Shown here: piece by piece, positions 37,510 through 45,900 of the stretch
How the letters are laid out: each line of letters starts with the position of its first letter
How positions within the stretch are numbered: position 1 is the stretch's first letter
Source of the DNA: Aquincola tertiaricarbonis
GTDB lineage: Bacteria; Pseudomonadota; Gammaproteobacteria; Burkholderiales; Burkholderiaceae_C
Direction: 5' to 3'
Assembly (NCBI RefSeq): GCF_023573145.1
Contig: NZ_CP097635.1
Location: 1,736,001 to 1,800,000, forward strand
Length of the DNA: 64,000 nt
The notes under the pieces: model-generated
What the model was told of the DNA's origin: nothing
Seen by the model: the letters and a program-made list of their open reading frames with translations, nothing else
Databases searched by the model: none
Translations under genes and position numbers: made by a program

Positions 37510-37624
37510 CTAGCTCGCCCATCCCGGGTAACCCTTCCGCACAAGAAAGGCCTGACCCAATGACGGTAACCAGACCGTCGCTAAGGTGGCCTTGCAGATG
37601 CCTCTTGATGTCATCCAGCGTCAT
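37510..37624 (-). pseudogene. SIR2-family effector, N-terminal 38 codons separated by the IS5 element
   Basis: Read on the minus strand from ATG 37624, this short segment encodes the start of the SIR2 fold. The GxG-S NAD-binding loop VIGSGLSCAEGLPGMGEL lies at residues 21-38. The frame runs exactly into the CTAG duplication and continues without a shift in the segment ending at 36324. No stop codon or indel is present at the joint, so the original gene had 346 codons. It is too short to be found as a gene on its own. Confidence 0.88.
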
Positions 37625-38203
37625 GGGTAGCGCGCTACAGCGTCATCGTGTCCACGATCCTAACGTCCAAAGAATCGACCAGCCGTTCCAATAGCAGCCA
37701 CACTGTTCCGACCGCTCCTGGCCGGGTCCTGCCCGTCGCGGCAGTGCCAAGCGGCAGATCCTCAACTTACGGGTACGCCAGGAACCCCGTTTTGCCACGC
37801 CTGCAGTGCGTGTCATATGACTGCTCTCCGAGCATGAGGTGAAGACCCGAACCCGGCCAGGAGCGGTCGTTGGTGAAGGACTGCTTGCGAGCCTGATACG
37901 TTGGCCTGTTGTCTTGGCTTCCTTCCAAGGCGACGGGTGATCAACAAGAGCTGTGTGTGTTTCTTCGACCCAACCGCAGTGCGTACACTGCGTCGTGCTA
38001 GGCGATACCGGACGTCGGGGTAGAGGCGTTCGACTATCGAGGCTTATGAAATCACAAGGTTGCGGGGGTAATTGGGGTCGAGCTCGTGCGACGTCCCGGA
38101 GCAAGCGCGCTGCGCAGCGACGCATGGTCTCGGGTTCTGGGTCTTCTCCGGCCTGTGGATCTACACCTTAGAACGGACACGACCGGCGTGTCATGGATAA
38201 GCA
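37625..38203. other. Gene-free divergent region between sir2 and the HEPN gene
   Basis: No credible gene is present. The region must hold the promoters of the two divergent defence genes, but I find no convincing -35/-10 pair. It contains the long inverted repeat listed separately at 37709-37869. Composition is close to even and stops are frequent in all frames. Confidence 0.5.
37709..37869. repeat. 19-bp perfect inverted repeat enclosing 123 bp
   Basis: CGACCGCTCCTGGCCGGGT at 37709-37727 has its exact complement at 37851-37869. The 161-base unit has no open frame of note. It could be a miniature (non-autonomous) transposable element, a long hairpin, or a paired regulator site. No target duplication is evident. 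Confidence 0.6.
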
Positions 38204-39035
38204 ATGACGGCTGCAACACCCCGACTTTTGAAAAAGCAAGCTCGAACCATAGAGTACGGGCTCAAACAGCTGGCCAGCGCAAAGTCGTTTATTCCCATCA
38301 CTTCGATCCACGACTTCAAGAAGGTGCCGTTCGGTCACGAATTGCAGTTGTCCGATCATCGAATGGCGCTGCTGAGCAAGCATGGGATGCAGCAGGTCCG
38401 GCTCATTGTGCGGACGCTTCAAGAGGCGGATCCATTCGGTGGCTTGGCCGACTACGCGGACATATGGGGTGCTTGCTGGAAGACGCTTGAGGCCCTAGTG
38501 GCCCAGCGCCAGATGGCTGACAGCGCGGGAGAGTGGCTCGACTTGGTCACGGAGAAAATTACGCCACAGCTCCAGTCGCGCCAGTTCATCGTGCCCTTCG
38601 TGGGCATTGAGTTCAAAGGAATCGACGAACTTGTATTGAGGTCGATGAGGCTCGTTCGCCCTTCGGTGAGCCACTTAGACAAAGCGGGCGTGGACCATAC
38701 TTGGGCCGAGATCGCTAAGGTAGTCGAACGAAACCAGAGCCGCGAGCTGTGGCTGTGTGGCGGAGCCAGGGGCACACAGCGTGTTGCCGAGAAGAAATTT
38801 CGAACATGTGCAGACCTGGTTGCTGGGCTACTTGCAACCGCCGCGGCTGTAGTGTTGGAAGACGGCGCAGCCCGCATTTTTGTCAGTCCGAATATGTCTG
38901 GGCACGACTCACACGGCGACGCAACCTGGTTCTCGTGGTGCGAGCCAAGCGACAACTTCACGCTCCATCGTAGTGGTATTCGCGGCGTGCCATTCGAGAT
39001 CGGCGAAGGCCTGCGCGACCAGCTAATCGAGGCTA
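38204..39035 (+). pseudogene. HEPN-domain (ApeA-like) candidate defence gene, N-terminal part, interrupted by an IS630 element
   Basis: The first 277 codons of a gene that continues after the insertion sequence at 40142. This part has no recognised motif; notable stretches are WLCGGARGTQRVAEKKF and VLEDGAARIFVSPNMSG. The frame enters the IS and would end after 31 foreign residues at 39130. Removing the element and one TA copy restores a single 441-codon frame. The neighbourhood is a divergent SIR2-HerA operon, which supports a defence role. The function of the N-terminal domain is unknown; it could be the sensor part. Confidence 0.75.
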
Positions 39036-40140
39036 GTCCACTGAATCAGAAAAATTGGTGGTGTCGACGGTTCGGGTTGTCGTACTTCCACTTGATCGGC
39101 TTGGGGCTCTTGTTGTGCTCGCGGATGTAGCGCATGAGCTTCTTGTCCAGGTCCTTGACGGAGGTGAAGATGCCCCGGCTGATGACGTCGCGCTGGATGC
39201 GGGAGAACCAGTTCTCAACTTGGTTGAGCCAGGACGAATAGGTCGGCGTGAAGTGGATCTGGACGTTGCCGTGCTTGGCCAGGAAGGCTTGAACCAGCTC
39301 AGTCTTGTGGCTGCTGACGTTGTCGCAGATGACATGGATCTCGCGGCCTTGGGGTTGGCTGGCGACCACGTCGCCCAGGAAGCCGACGAACTGCTCGCTC
39401 GTGTGGCGCGGCGCGGTCATGCCCAGCACCTCGCCAGTGGCGGTGTTCAGCGCGGCGAACAGGCTCAAGGTTCCGTTGCGCTTGTATTCGAAGCCATGGC
39501 TCTCGGCCCGGCCAGGAGCCAACGGCAGCATCCGGTCTTTGCGGTCGAGGGCCTGGATGGCCGTCTTCTCGTCGACGCAGAACACGGCAGCGTGCGCAGG
39601 CGGGTTGAGGTACAGCCCGATCACGTCAGCGGCCTTGGCTTCGAAGTCCGGATCGTTGGAAACAAGGTGCCGTTCCAGGCGGTGCGGCTGAAGGCCGTGC
39701 TTGCGCCAGATGCGCTGCACGGCGGAGAACGAGACATCGCCCAGCTCGGCCGCCAGCTTGCGGCTGCTCCAGTGCGTGGAGCCGTCCTTGGGTTTGTGCT
39801 TCAGGGTCTTGTTCAGCACCCGGGCTTCCAGCTTGGCCACTGGCCTTACGGGAGCGCGACCAGGGTGCAGCGATACCAGCCCGGCCAGCCCCTGAAGCTC
39901 GAAGGCCTTTGTCCAGCGCGTGACGAAGGCATCGTTGCAGGCCAGCTTGGCTCGGATGTCCACCCGGCGCTCGCCATCAGCCCACAGCAGCACGCAGCGC
40001 GCCCGCCGAGCCAGCGCCGCGCTACCACTGCGCTTGCGGATCACCGCCTCCAGATCCGCGCGATCGTCGTCCGTCAATGTCATCCTGTGCATGTCCTTCA
40101 AGATGAAGCATACACAGCCGATTTCAAGGATTCAGTGGAC
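39036..40140 (-). mobile_element. IS630-family insertion sequence (1105 bp) in the HEPN gene
   Basis: The terminal inverted repeats are GTCCACTGAATC (39036-39047) and its complement (40129-40140), flanked by the TA dinucleotide duplication expected for the IS630/Tc1 group (39034-39035 and 40141-40142). One complete transposase gene is inside. Confidence 0.94.
39046..40092 (-). CDS. IS630-family transposase
   Basis: 348 residues from ATG 40092, with GAAGGA just upstream; a TTG at 40101 is possible. The N-terminal helix-turn-helix (winged, RRVDIRAKLACNDAFVTRW) is followed by the DDE catalytic domain: first Asp in FCVDEKTAIQAL, second in HVICDNVSSHK, Glu in SSWLNQVENWFSRIQR. All catalytic residues are present, so the enzyme may be active. 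The stop codon overlaps the left inverted repeat. Confidence 0.95.
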   Translation of the reverse strand: MHRMTLTDDDRADLEAVIRKRSGSAALARRARCVLLWADGERRVDIRAKLACNDAFVTRWTKAFELQGLAGLVSLHPGRAPVRPVAKLEARVLNKTLKHKPKDGSTHWSSRKLAAELGDVSFSAVQRIWRKHGLQPHRLERHLVSNDPDFEAKAADVIGLYLNPPAHAAVFCVDEKTAIQALDRKDRMLPLAPGRAESHGFEYKRNGTLSLFAALNTATGEVLGMTAPRHTSEQFVGFLGDVVASQPQGREIHVICDNVSSHKTELVQAFLAKHGNVQIHFTPTYSSWLNQVENWFSRIQRDVISRGIFTSVKDLDKKLMRYIREHNKSPKPIKWKYDNPNRRHHQFF

Positions 40141-40141
40141 T

Positions 40142-40636
40142 AGTGTCGTTGGCACTGCCATGCGGATCTTCGAAAGTGAGGCGAGAACTGCGCTCGAAGA
40201 GTCGATTGCCCGCGGATTCCATTGGTTCGCGGACGCTCACCGCGATCCCGTGCCCGTTATGCAGTTCGTGAAGTACTGGAGTTGCATCGAGACCTTCTTT
40301 GCCATCGATCAGGACGACATCACCAGATCGCTGTCGATCGGAGTGGCAGCTGTCCTTGTGTTCGGCGGATATGAGTTCGTGGCACGCGAGCAGTATGGCA
40401 GTCTGAAGAAGCGAGTGGCGGCACTCTATGCAATGCGGTCACAGGCGGTCCATCGAGCATCGCGTAATCACATCGCCGAACGGGACGTCGGCGAGCTCAG
40501 TAGGTACGCGGCACAGCTGCTGATTAATATGGTTTCGTTTGTTGAAGACGGATACCGGGAGCCCGGCGAGATCAAGCAACACTGCTTGCGCCTAGACGGA
40601 CGTAGCCGGGGAGCAGCGGCTGCTGGTGCGGCATGA
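40142..40636 (+). pseudogene. HEPN-domain (ApeA-like) candidate defence gene, C-terminal part
   Basis: These 164 codons continue the frame of the segment at 38204-39035 after removal of the IS630 element. They contain an ApeA-like HEPN module: FVKYWSCIETFFAI in the first helix and the R-x4-H ribonuclease signature RSQAVH (R376-H381 of the restored 441-residue protein). HEPN domains of this kind are metal-independent RNases in abortive infection and toxin-antitoxin proteins. As it stands the segment has no start of its own with a good ribosome site. An ATG at 40160 could give an isolated HEPN domain. Confidence 0.75.
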
Positions 40637-41278
40637 CGTCGCGTTATGGGTCGATCTGCTCGGGCTCCGGCGCTCGACACGGACCGGACTTGGCCGGAAG
40701 CCTACATGCGATCACAGATTGGCTTGCGCTGTGCGCTCCCAAATGTGGTGAGCCCGTACAGTCATAAGCCGCTTTTCGCGCCTTTGTCGCTTCCACTGCT
40801 GCCGACTATCTACGCCCTCTGTATTGGAGCGTACGTCGCAGGCATGTCCAGGTCCGCGCGGCGGATTTAGAGCGACCAATTCAAGTCTGTTGATGTCGCC
40901 GATGGGTCGGGAGTGCCGGTGCGCGGACGATCACAGCGGTCGTTGGATTACCGCCGAGACCATGGCGGCGTGCGGCTGACCGGCCAGGAAGCCGGATCGG
41001 GCATCAGAGGAACGGATCCGCGCAAGCCTGCTTTAGGCCAAAGGCCGTCGATCACCGGTCGAAGCTGAGCGGCCGCAGCCAGTCTTGAACTGACGTTCGG
41101 CCCACCCCCGAGGACCCACCATCCCGGGGCAACCGCCCGCCCCTACCCGCCTGCCCAGCCGCCCGCCTCCTCCCACGCGCAGCAGGGCAAACACACCCTT
41201 GGCAACCCCGCCCCGCCCACCCCACAATGCCCCGGCTTTGCGCCAGCCCCGCCGGCGCGCCCACTACCGCAAGCACCC
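40637..41278. other. Gene-free tract at the right edge of the accessory island
   Basis: No supported gene; a 74-codon frame at 40646-40870 has atypical codon use and no recognisable features. Composition is close to even until about 41100, where it returns to the GC-rich pattern of the core. The leader of the next gene occupies the last 100 bases. Confidence 0.5.
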
Positions 41279-41959
41279 ATGCAAAACGCCCTCGTCGGCA
41301 AGCGCGTCCTCATCACGCAGTGCACCGAATTCATGGGGCCCGTGCTGTGCGAGGTGTTCGCGGAACAAGGCGCCACCGTGGTCGCGAGTGCCGAGTCCTT
41401 GAGCGAGCCTGAGGCCGCTGCGCGCGTGGTGCAGCAGGCCGGCGCCATCGATGTGCTGGTCGCCAACCTGGCCCATTTGGCCCCCAGCACGCCCGCCACC
41501 GAGGTGGGTGAGGACGAGTGGCGCCAGGTGTTTGCCGCGCTGGTCGATCCGCTGCCGCGCCTGGTGGCGGCGGCTGCGCCGGCCATGCTGGCGCGGGGCT
41601 CGGGCAAGGTGCTGGTCATCGGCAGTGCGGCGGCGCTGCGGGGCATGAAGCGCGCTTCCACCTACAGCGCGGCCCGCGGGGCCCAGCTGGCCTATGTGCA
41701 GGCCGTGGGGGTGGAGTTGGCGCCGCGCCAGGTGCAGGTGAACGCCATCGCGCAGAACTTCGTCGACAACCCCACCTACTTCCCGGCCGAGGTGCAGGCC
41801 AACCCGCGCTTTCAGGAGCGGCTGGCGCGGGAGGTGCCGCTCGGCCGGTTGGTGGCGGCGCGCGAAGATGCGCTGCTGGCCGCCTACCTGTGCAGCGACG
41901 CGGCCGATTGCTTCGTGGGCCAGGTGTTCCCGGTCAGCGGCGGCTGGGCGGTTCGCTGA
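41279..41959 (+). CDS. Halohydrin dehalogenase-like enzyme (SDR fold)
   Basis: 226 residues. The overall fold is short-chain dehydrogenase/reductase, but the glycine-rich NAD loop is replaced by T13-x4-F18-x-G20 (ITQCTEFMGP). The catalytic pattern is S116-x12-Y129-x3-R133 instead of Ser-Tyr-x3-Lys. These two motifs define halohydrin dehalogenases, which convert vicinal haloalcohols to epoxides with loss of halide and use no cofactor. Further agreement lies in AIAQNFVDNPTYFP and the C-terminal FVGQVFPVSGGW. It is alone, convergent with a LysR gene 25 bases beyond its stop, and sits directly beside the accessory island. Dehalogenase activity is inferred from motifs. Confidence 0.85.
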   Translation: MQNALVGKRVLITQCTEFMGPVLCEVFAEQGATVVASAESLSEPEAAARVVQQAGAIDVLVANLAHLAPSTPATEVGEDEWRQVFAALVDPLPRLVAAAAPAMLARGSGKVLVIGSAAALRGMKRASTYSAARGAQLAYVQAVGVELAPRQVQVNAIAQNFVDNPTYFPAEVQANPRFQERLAREVPLGRLVAAREDALLAAYLCSDAADCFVGQVFPVSGGWAVR

Positions 41960-41983
41960 GCGGCCGCCGGCCATCTTTCGCCG

Positions 41984-42940
41984 TCAGGCCAGCAGTTCCA
42001 CGCTGTAGTACAGCCGCCGCAACGCCGGATCGGGGTTGGCCTTGCCGCGGCGAACCTCGTCCATGAACAGCGCGATGAAGCGCTGCGCCGCCAGGCTGGG
42101 CGCCTCCTGCGCGCGGCGGATGACACCCACGGTGCGCGGGTCGAAGCGCTCGCGCAGTGGCAACGCGGCCAGCTCACCGCGCAGCTCGCCGGTTTCCAGC
42201 AGCGGCCACGGGCAGAAGGTGAGGAAGTCGGTCTGGCGCACCAGCGTCAGCATCAGCGAAGCCGACTGCGCCAGGTGGATGCGCTCACGCGGCACCGGCG
42301 CGCCATGCGCGCCGAAGAGCTGGTGCATCAGCGCTGCTTCACCGGCGGTGTCGAAGTTCAGCAGCCAGTCGCTGTCCAGCAGGTCGTGCACGCTGGTGGC
42401 GCCGGCGTTGGGGTGGCCGCGGCGGCCGGCCACGATGGCCTCGTAGCTGAACAGCGGCGTGGCCTGCAGGCCTTCCATCTCCTCCGGGGCGCCGATGCGG
42501 CCGATCATCATCGACAGCTCGCCCGAGCGCAGCCGCGGGTAGGCCAGGGCAGAGAAACCGTCGAACAGCTCCAGCTGCACCTGCGGCATGGCCGCCCTGA
42601 AGGCCACCAGCACCGGCGCCAGCAGGGCCTGCGCCACCCAGGGCGTGATGCCCAACGACAGCCGCTCGACCGCGCCGCGCTGGCGGTGCAGGGCGATGTC
42701 GGCTTCGGCCTGCTGCAGCTGCTGCACGATGCGTTGGGCATGGGCCAGCAGGTCGCGCCCGGCCTCGTTCAGCACCGCCGCACCGCCACTGCGGTGGAAC
42801 AGGCTCAGGCCGCAGTCGGCCTCCAGTTCACGCAGGCCCTGGGTGACGGTGGCCGGCGCCACCCTCAGCGCCCGCGCCGCGGCGCGCACGCTGCCGTGGG
42901 CTTCCACGGCCACGAGGTAGCGGATCTGGTGCAGCTTCAT
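41984..42940 (-). CDS. LysR-type transcriptional regulator
   Basis: 318 residues. The N-terminal winged helix-turn-helix is canonical (AARALRVAPATVTQGLRELE), and an effector-binding domain follows. It is divergent from the M20 amidohydrolase gene across a 240-base gap and so is likely to regulate that gene and the following receptor and isomerase genes. The effector is unknown. Confidence 0.93.
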   Translation of the reverse strand: MKLHQIRYLVAVEAHGSVRAAARALRVAPATVTQGLRELEADCGLSLFHRSGGAAVLNEAGRDLLAHAQRIVQQLQQAEADIALHRQRGAVERLSLGITPWVAQALLAPVLVAFRAAMPQVQLELFDGFSALAYPRLRSGELSMMIGRIGAPEEMEGLQATPLFSYEAIVAGRRGHPNAGATSVHDLLDSDWLLNFDTAGEAALMHQLFGAHGAPVPRERIHLAQSASLMLTLVRQTDFLTFCPWPLLETGELRGELAALPLRERFDPRTVGVIRRAQEAPSLAAQRFIALFMDEVRRGKANPDPALRRLYYSVELLA

Positions 42941-43180
42941 CGGCGCGAATTATCCCGGTGGGCCGGTGCCCGCCACGCCCCGGCTTGGCGCGCACAGGGC
43001 CGTGTCCAGCCTGCGGCGCACCGGCGCTGGGCCGCGCTGCCTGCGTGTGGTGCCACAAGGCAGGCAGGGCTGACCGGTGGCAGGCGGTGCCTGCCTCCCC
43101 ATCGGTGAGCGAGCTGCCTACGCTGGCAGCTCCGGGTCGAGCGACCCCTGCATGGCGAGCCTCACGCCGCCCCTTCGTCC

Positions 43181-44443
43181 ATGAGCCTGTCCTGCTGCCC
43201 CACCAGCCCCTTCAGCGCGCTGACCGATGCCGAACTGCCCGAGCCGCACGCCGCCGTGCCACCCAGCGTATGGGCCTTGATGCCCGAGATGGTGGCGCTG
43301 CGCCACCACCTGCATGCCCATCCCGAGCTGGCGTTCGAAGAGCGGGCCACCAGCCAGGTGGTGGCCGACTGCCTGGCCCAATGGGGCTATGAAGTGCACC
43401 GCGGCCTGGGCCGCACCGGCGTGGTGGGCACGCTGCGCCGCGGCAGCGGCCCGCGCCGGCTGGGCCTGCGCGCCGACATGGACGCGCTGCCCATCGCCGA
43501 AGCCACCGGCCTGCCCTACGCCAGCCGCCATGCCGGCCGCATGCACGCCTGCGGCCACGATGGGCACACCGCCATCCTGCTGGCCGCGGCCCGGCACATC
43601 GCCGAGCAGCAGCACTTCGACGGCACCTTGCACCTGATCTTCCAGCCGGCCGAAGAAGGCCTGGGCGGGGGCCGCGAGATGGTGGCCGACGGCCTGTTCG
43701 AGCGCTTTCCTTGTGATGCAGTGTTCGCGCTGCACAACATGCCAGGCCATCCGGTGGGCAGCTTCGGCTTTCGCGAGGGGCCTTTCATGGCCTCGTCCGA
43801 CACCGTGATCATCGACGTGCACGGCCGGGGCGGCCACGGCTCGGCACCGCACCTGGCGGCCGACCCGGTGGTGGCCGCTGCACACATCATCGTCGCGCTG
43901 CAGACCATCGTCAGCCGCCAGACCGATCCGCGCGACATGGCCGTCGTCAGCGTCGGTGCCATCCACGCGGGCGACGCACCCAACGTCATTCCGGCCCATG
44001 TGCAGATGAAGCTGACCGTGCGCGCCCAGCGCCCCGAGGTGCGGGCGGCGCTGCGTGAACGCATCACCGCGCTGGTGCAGGCGCAGGCGCAGACCCTGGG
44101 CGTGCGGGCCGAGGTGGACTACCACTGGCGCTACCCGGCGCTGGTCAACCACCCGGGCTGGACGCGCTTTGCGCGCGACGTGGCCCGCGACTGGCTGGGC
44201 GAAGAAGGCCTGATGCCCGACCTGCAGCCGTTGACCGGCAGCGAGGACTTCAGCTTCATGCTCGAAGCCTGCCCCGGCGCCTACCTGCTGGTGGGCAACG
44301 GCGTGGGCGAGGCGCATGGCCAGGGCGGTTGCATGGTGCACAACCCCGGCTACGACTTCAACGACGCCGCGCTGCCACTGGCCGCCACCTACTGGACGCG
44401 GCTGGTGCAGCGCTTCCTGGTGAACCAGCCGCTGCCGGCCTGA
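43181..44443 (+). CDS. M20-family metal-dependent amidohydrolase (hippurate hydrolase-like)
   Basis: 420 residues. The metal-binding and catalytic motifs are present: RADMDALPI near residue 98, C124-x-H126 in MHACGHDGHT, E158-E159 in QPAEEGLGGG, and GSEDFSFM late in the sequence. A dimerisation domain lies between about 205 and 315. The family cleaves N-acyl amino acids such as hippurate (giving benzoate and glycine) or related amides. The window's box pathway could use benzoate from hippurate, but the distance of 28 kb makes the link speculative. It is divergent from a LysR gene and followed by a Bug-type receptor. Confidence 0.88.
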   Translation: MSLSCCPTSPFSALTDAELPEPHAAVPPSVWALMPEMVALRHHLHAHPELAFEERATSQVVADCLAQWGYEVHRGLGRTGVVGTLRRGSGPRRLGLRADMDALPIAEATGLPYASRHAGRMHACGHDGHTAILLAAARHIAEQQHFDGTLHLIFQPAEEGLGGGREMVADGLFERFPCDAVFALHNMPGHPVGSFGFREGPFMASSDTVIIDVHGRGGHGSAPHLAADPVVAAAHIIVALQTIVSRQTDPRDMAVVSVGAIHAGDAPNVIPAHVQMKLTVRAQRPEVRAALRERITALVQAQAQTLGVRAEVDYHWRYPALVNHPGWTRFARDVARDWLGEEGLMPDLQPLTGSEDFSFMLEACPGAYLLVGNGVGEAHGQGGCMVHNPGYDFNDAALPLAATYWTRLVQRFLVNQPLPA

Positions 44444-44490
44444 GAACCCTTTCGTCTTCCCCTGTCGAACCCAGCCGCCCTGCCACTGCC

Positions 44491-45489
44491 ATGACCCACC
44501 TCACTGCTTCCTTGTCTTCACTGGCCTTGCGCCGCCGTCAGCTGTTGACCCTGGCTGCGGCCGGCGTGGCCCTGCCCGCGGCACGAGCCGCCGCCTGGCC
44601 CGAACGGCCCATCCGGTTGATGGTGGGCTACCCGCCCGGGGGCTCGGTGGACGTGACCGCACGGCAGCTGGCCGAAGTGCTGGGCCCCAAGCTCAAGACC
44701 ACGCTGGTGATCGAGAACCTGGGCGGCGCCGCTGGCGCGCTGGGCGCGCAGCGCGTGGCCACCAGCCCGGCCGATGGCTACACGTTGCTGCTGGGCAGCA
44801 GCAACGAGCTGGCGGCCACCGGCGTGCTCAACCGCGCGCAGCGCTACGACCCGCTCAAGGACTTCACGCCCATCGGCCTGGTGTCCAAGGCGCCGGTGCT
44901 GCTGGTGGCCGGGCCCAAGGCGGGCGTGAAGACGCTGGCCGAGCTGGTGGACACCGTCAAGCGACAGCCGGGCAAGTACAGCTATGGGTCATCGGGCGTG
45001 GGCTCCACGCTGCACTTTGCCGGTGAGCTGATGAAGCAGCGCGCCGGGCTGTTCATGACGCACATCCCCTACCGAGGCGTGGCGCCGCTGACCAACGACC
45101 TGGTCGGCGGTGCCATCGAGCTGGCGATGCTGTCGGTGCCGGGCGCGCTGCCCTTTCTGCAGAACGGCCGGCTCACGGCGCTGGGTGTCACCGGCGACCA
45201 GCGCCTGAAGACGCTGCCGCAGGTGCCCACGCTGGCCGAGCATCCGCTGCTCAAGGGTTATGAGATGAGCGGCTGGTTCGCCCTGGTCGGCCCCAAGGGC
45301 CTGCCCGCCGACGTGAGCAGCCGGCTGCAAGCCGCGCTGCAGGAGGCGCTGGCCGACGCGACGCTGCGCCAGCGCATGGAAGACATGGGCTCTTACGCGG
45401 CCAGCCCGCGTGACGACCTGACCACTCTGATCCGCGACGACGTGGCGCGCTTCACCAAGCTGGCGGACTACGCCAGGATGCGCGAGTGA
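44491..45489 (+). CDS. Bug-type (TctC family) solute-binding receptor
   Basis: 332 residues from ATG 44491. A twin-arginine-like signal (LRRRQLLTLAAAGVALP) ends near ARAAA. The mature part has the TctC/Bug fold with YPPGGSVDVTARQLA, the conserved PYRGVAPLTNDLVGG and the late domain. Bug receptors bind carboxylates or amides and are very numerous in Burkholderiales. No TctA/TctB membrane genes are adjacent. The position after the amidohydrolase suggests that it binds the substrate or product of that enzyme. Confidence 0.9.
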   Translation: MTHLTASLSSLALRRRQLLTLAAAGVALPAARAAAWPERPIRLMVGYPPGGSVDVTARQLAEVLGPKLKTTLVIENLGGAAGALGAQRVATSPADGYTLLLGSSNELAATGVLNRAQRYDPLKDFTPIGLVSKAPVLLVAGPKAGVKTLAELVDTVKRQPGKYSYGSSGVGSTLHFAGELMKQRAGLFMTHIPYRGVAPLTNDLVGGAIELAMLSVPGALPFLQNGRLTALGVTGDQRLKTLPQVPTLAEHPLLKGYEMSGWFALVGPKGLPADVSSRLQAALQEALADATLRQRMEDMGSYAASPRDDLTTLIRDDVARFTKLADYARMRE

Positions 45490-45533
45490 CGACGGCCACC
45501 CCCCTATGATCGGCGGGCATTCGGAGCACCGCC

Positions 45534-45899
45534 TTGCCTCACTTCACCCTGCAGTACAGCGCCAACCTCGAGCACCTGGAGGTCGGGCGCTGCCTGGCCG
45601 CCGTCAATGCGGCGCTGGCGGATTCGGGCCACTTCCAGGAGGTGGACATCAAGAGCCGGGCCTTCAAGGCCGACCACTTCCGTGTGGGCGTGCAGGCCGA
45701 AGGCCGCGCCTTCGTGGCGGGCCAGCTGGCGGTGCTCACGGGCCGAACGGACGACACCCGGCGCGAGCTGGGGGAAATCGCCCTCAAGGCCTTGTTGTCC
45801 TGCCTGCCGGCGGCGCCAGGGCTGCACATCCAGGTCTCGGTGGAGGTGGTGGAAATGCAGCGCGACATCTACGCCAAGGCGGTGCTGGCGCCGCGTTGA
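45534..45899 (+). CDS. 5-carboxymethyl-2-hydroxymuconate isomerase family protein
   Basis: 121 residues from TTG 45534. With this start the second residue is proline (MPHFTLQYSANL), the catalytic N-terminal base of the tautomerase superfamily after Met removal. Length and the patterns VDIKSRAFKADHF and LHIQVSVEVVEM fit the CHMI group, which tautomerises 5-carboxymethyl-2-hydroxymuconate in homoprotocatechuate degradation. No other homoprotocatechuate genes are here, so the true substrate may differ. It sits between the Bug receptor and an AraC regulator, with one base to the latter. Confidence 0.82.
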   Translation: MPHFTLQYSANLEHLEVGRCLAAVNAALADSGHFQEVDIKSRAFKADHFRVGVQAEGRAFVAGQLAVLTGRTDDTRRELGEIALKALLSCLPAAPGLHIQVSVEVVEMQRDIYAKAVLAPR

Positions 45900-45900
45900 C

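Noticed and set aside
40646..40870. A 74-codon frame after the HEPN gene
   Set aside because: No ribosome site, no recognisable feature, and base composition matches the surrounding non-coding tract.
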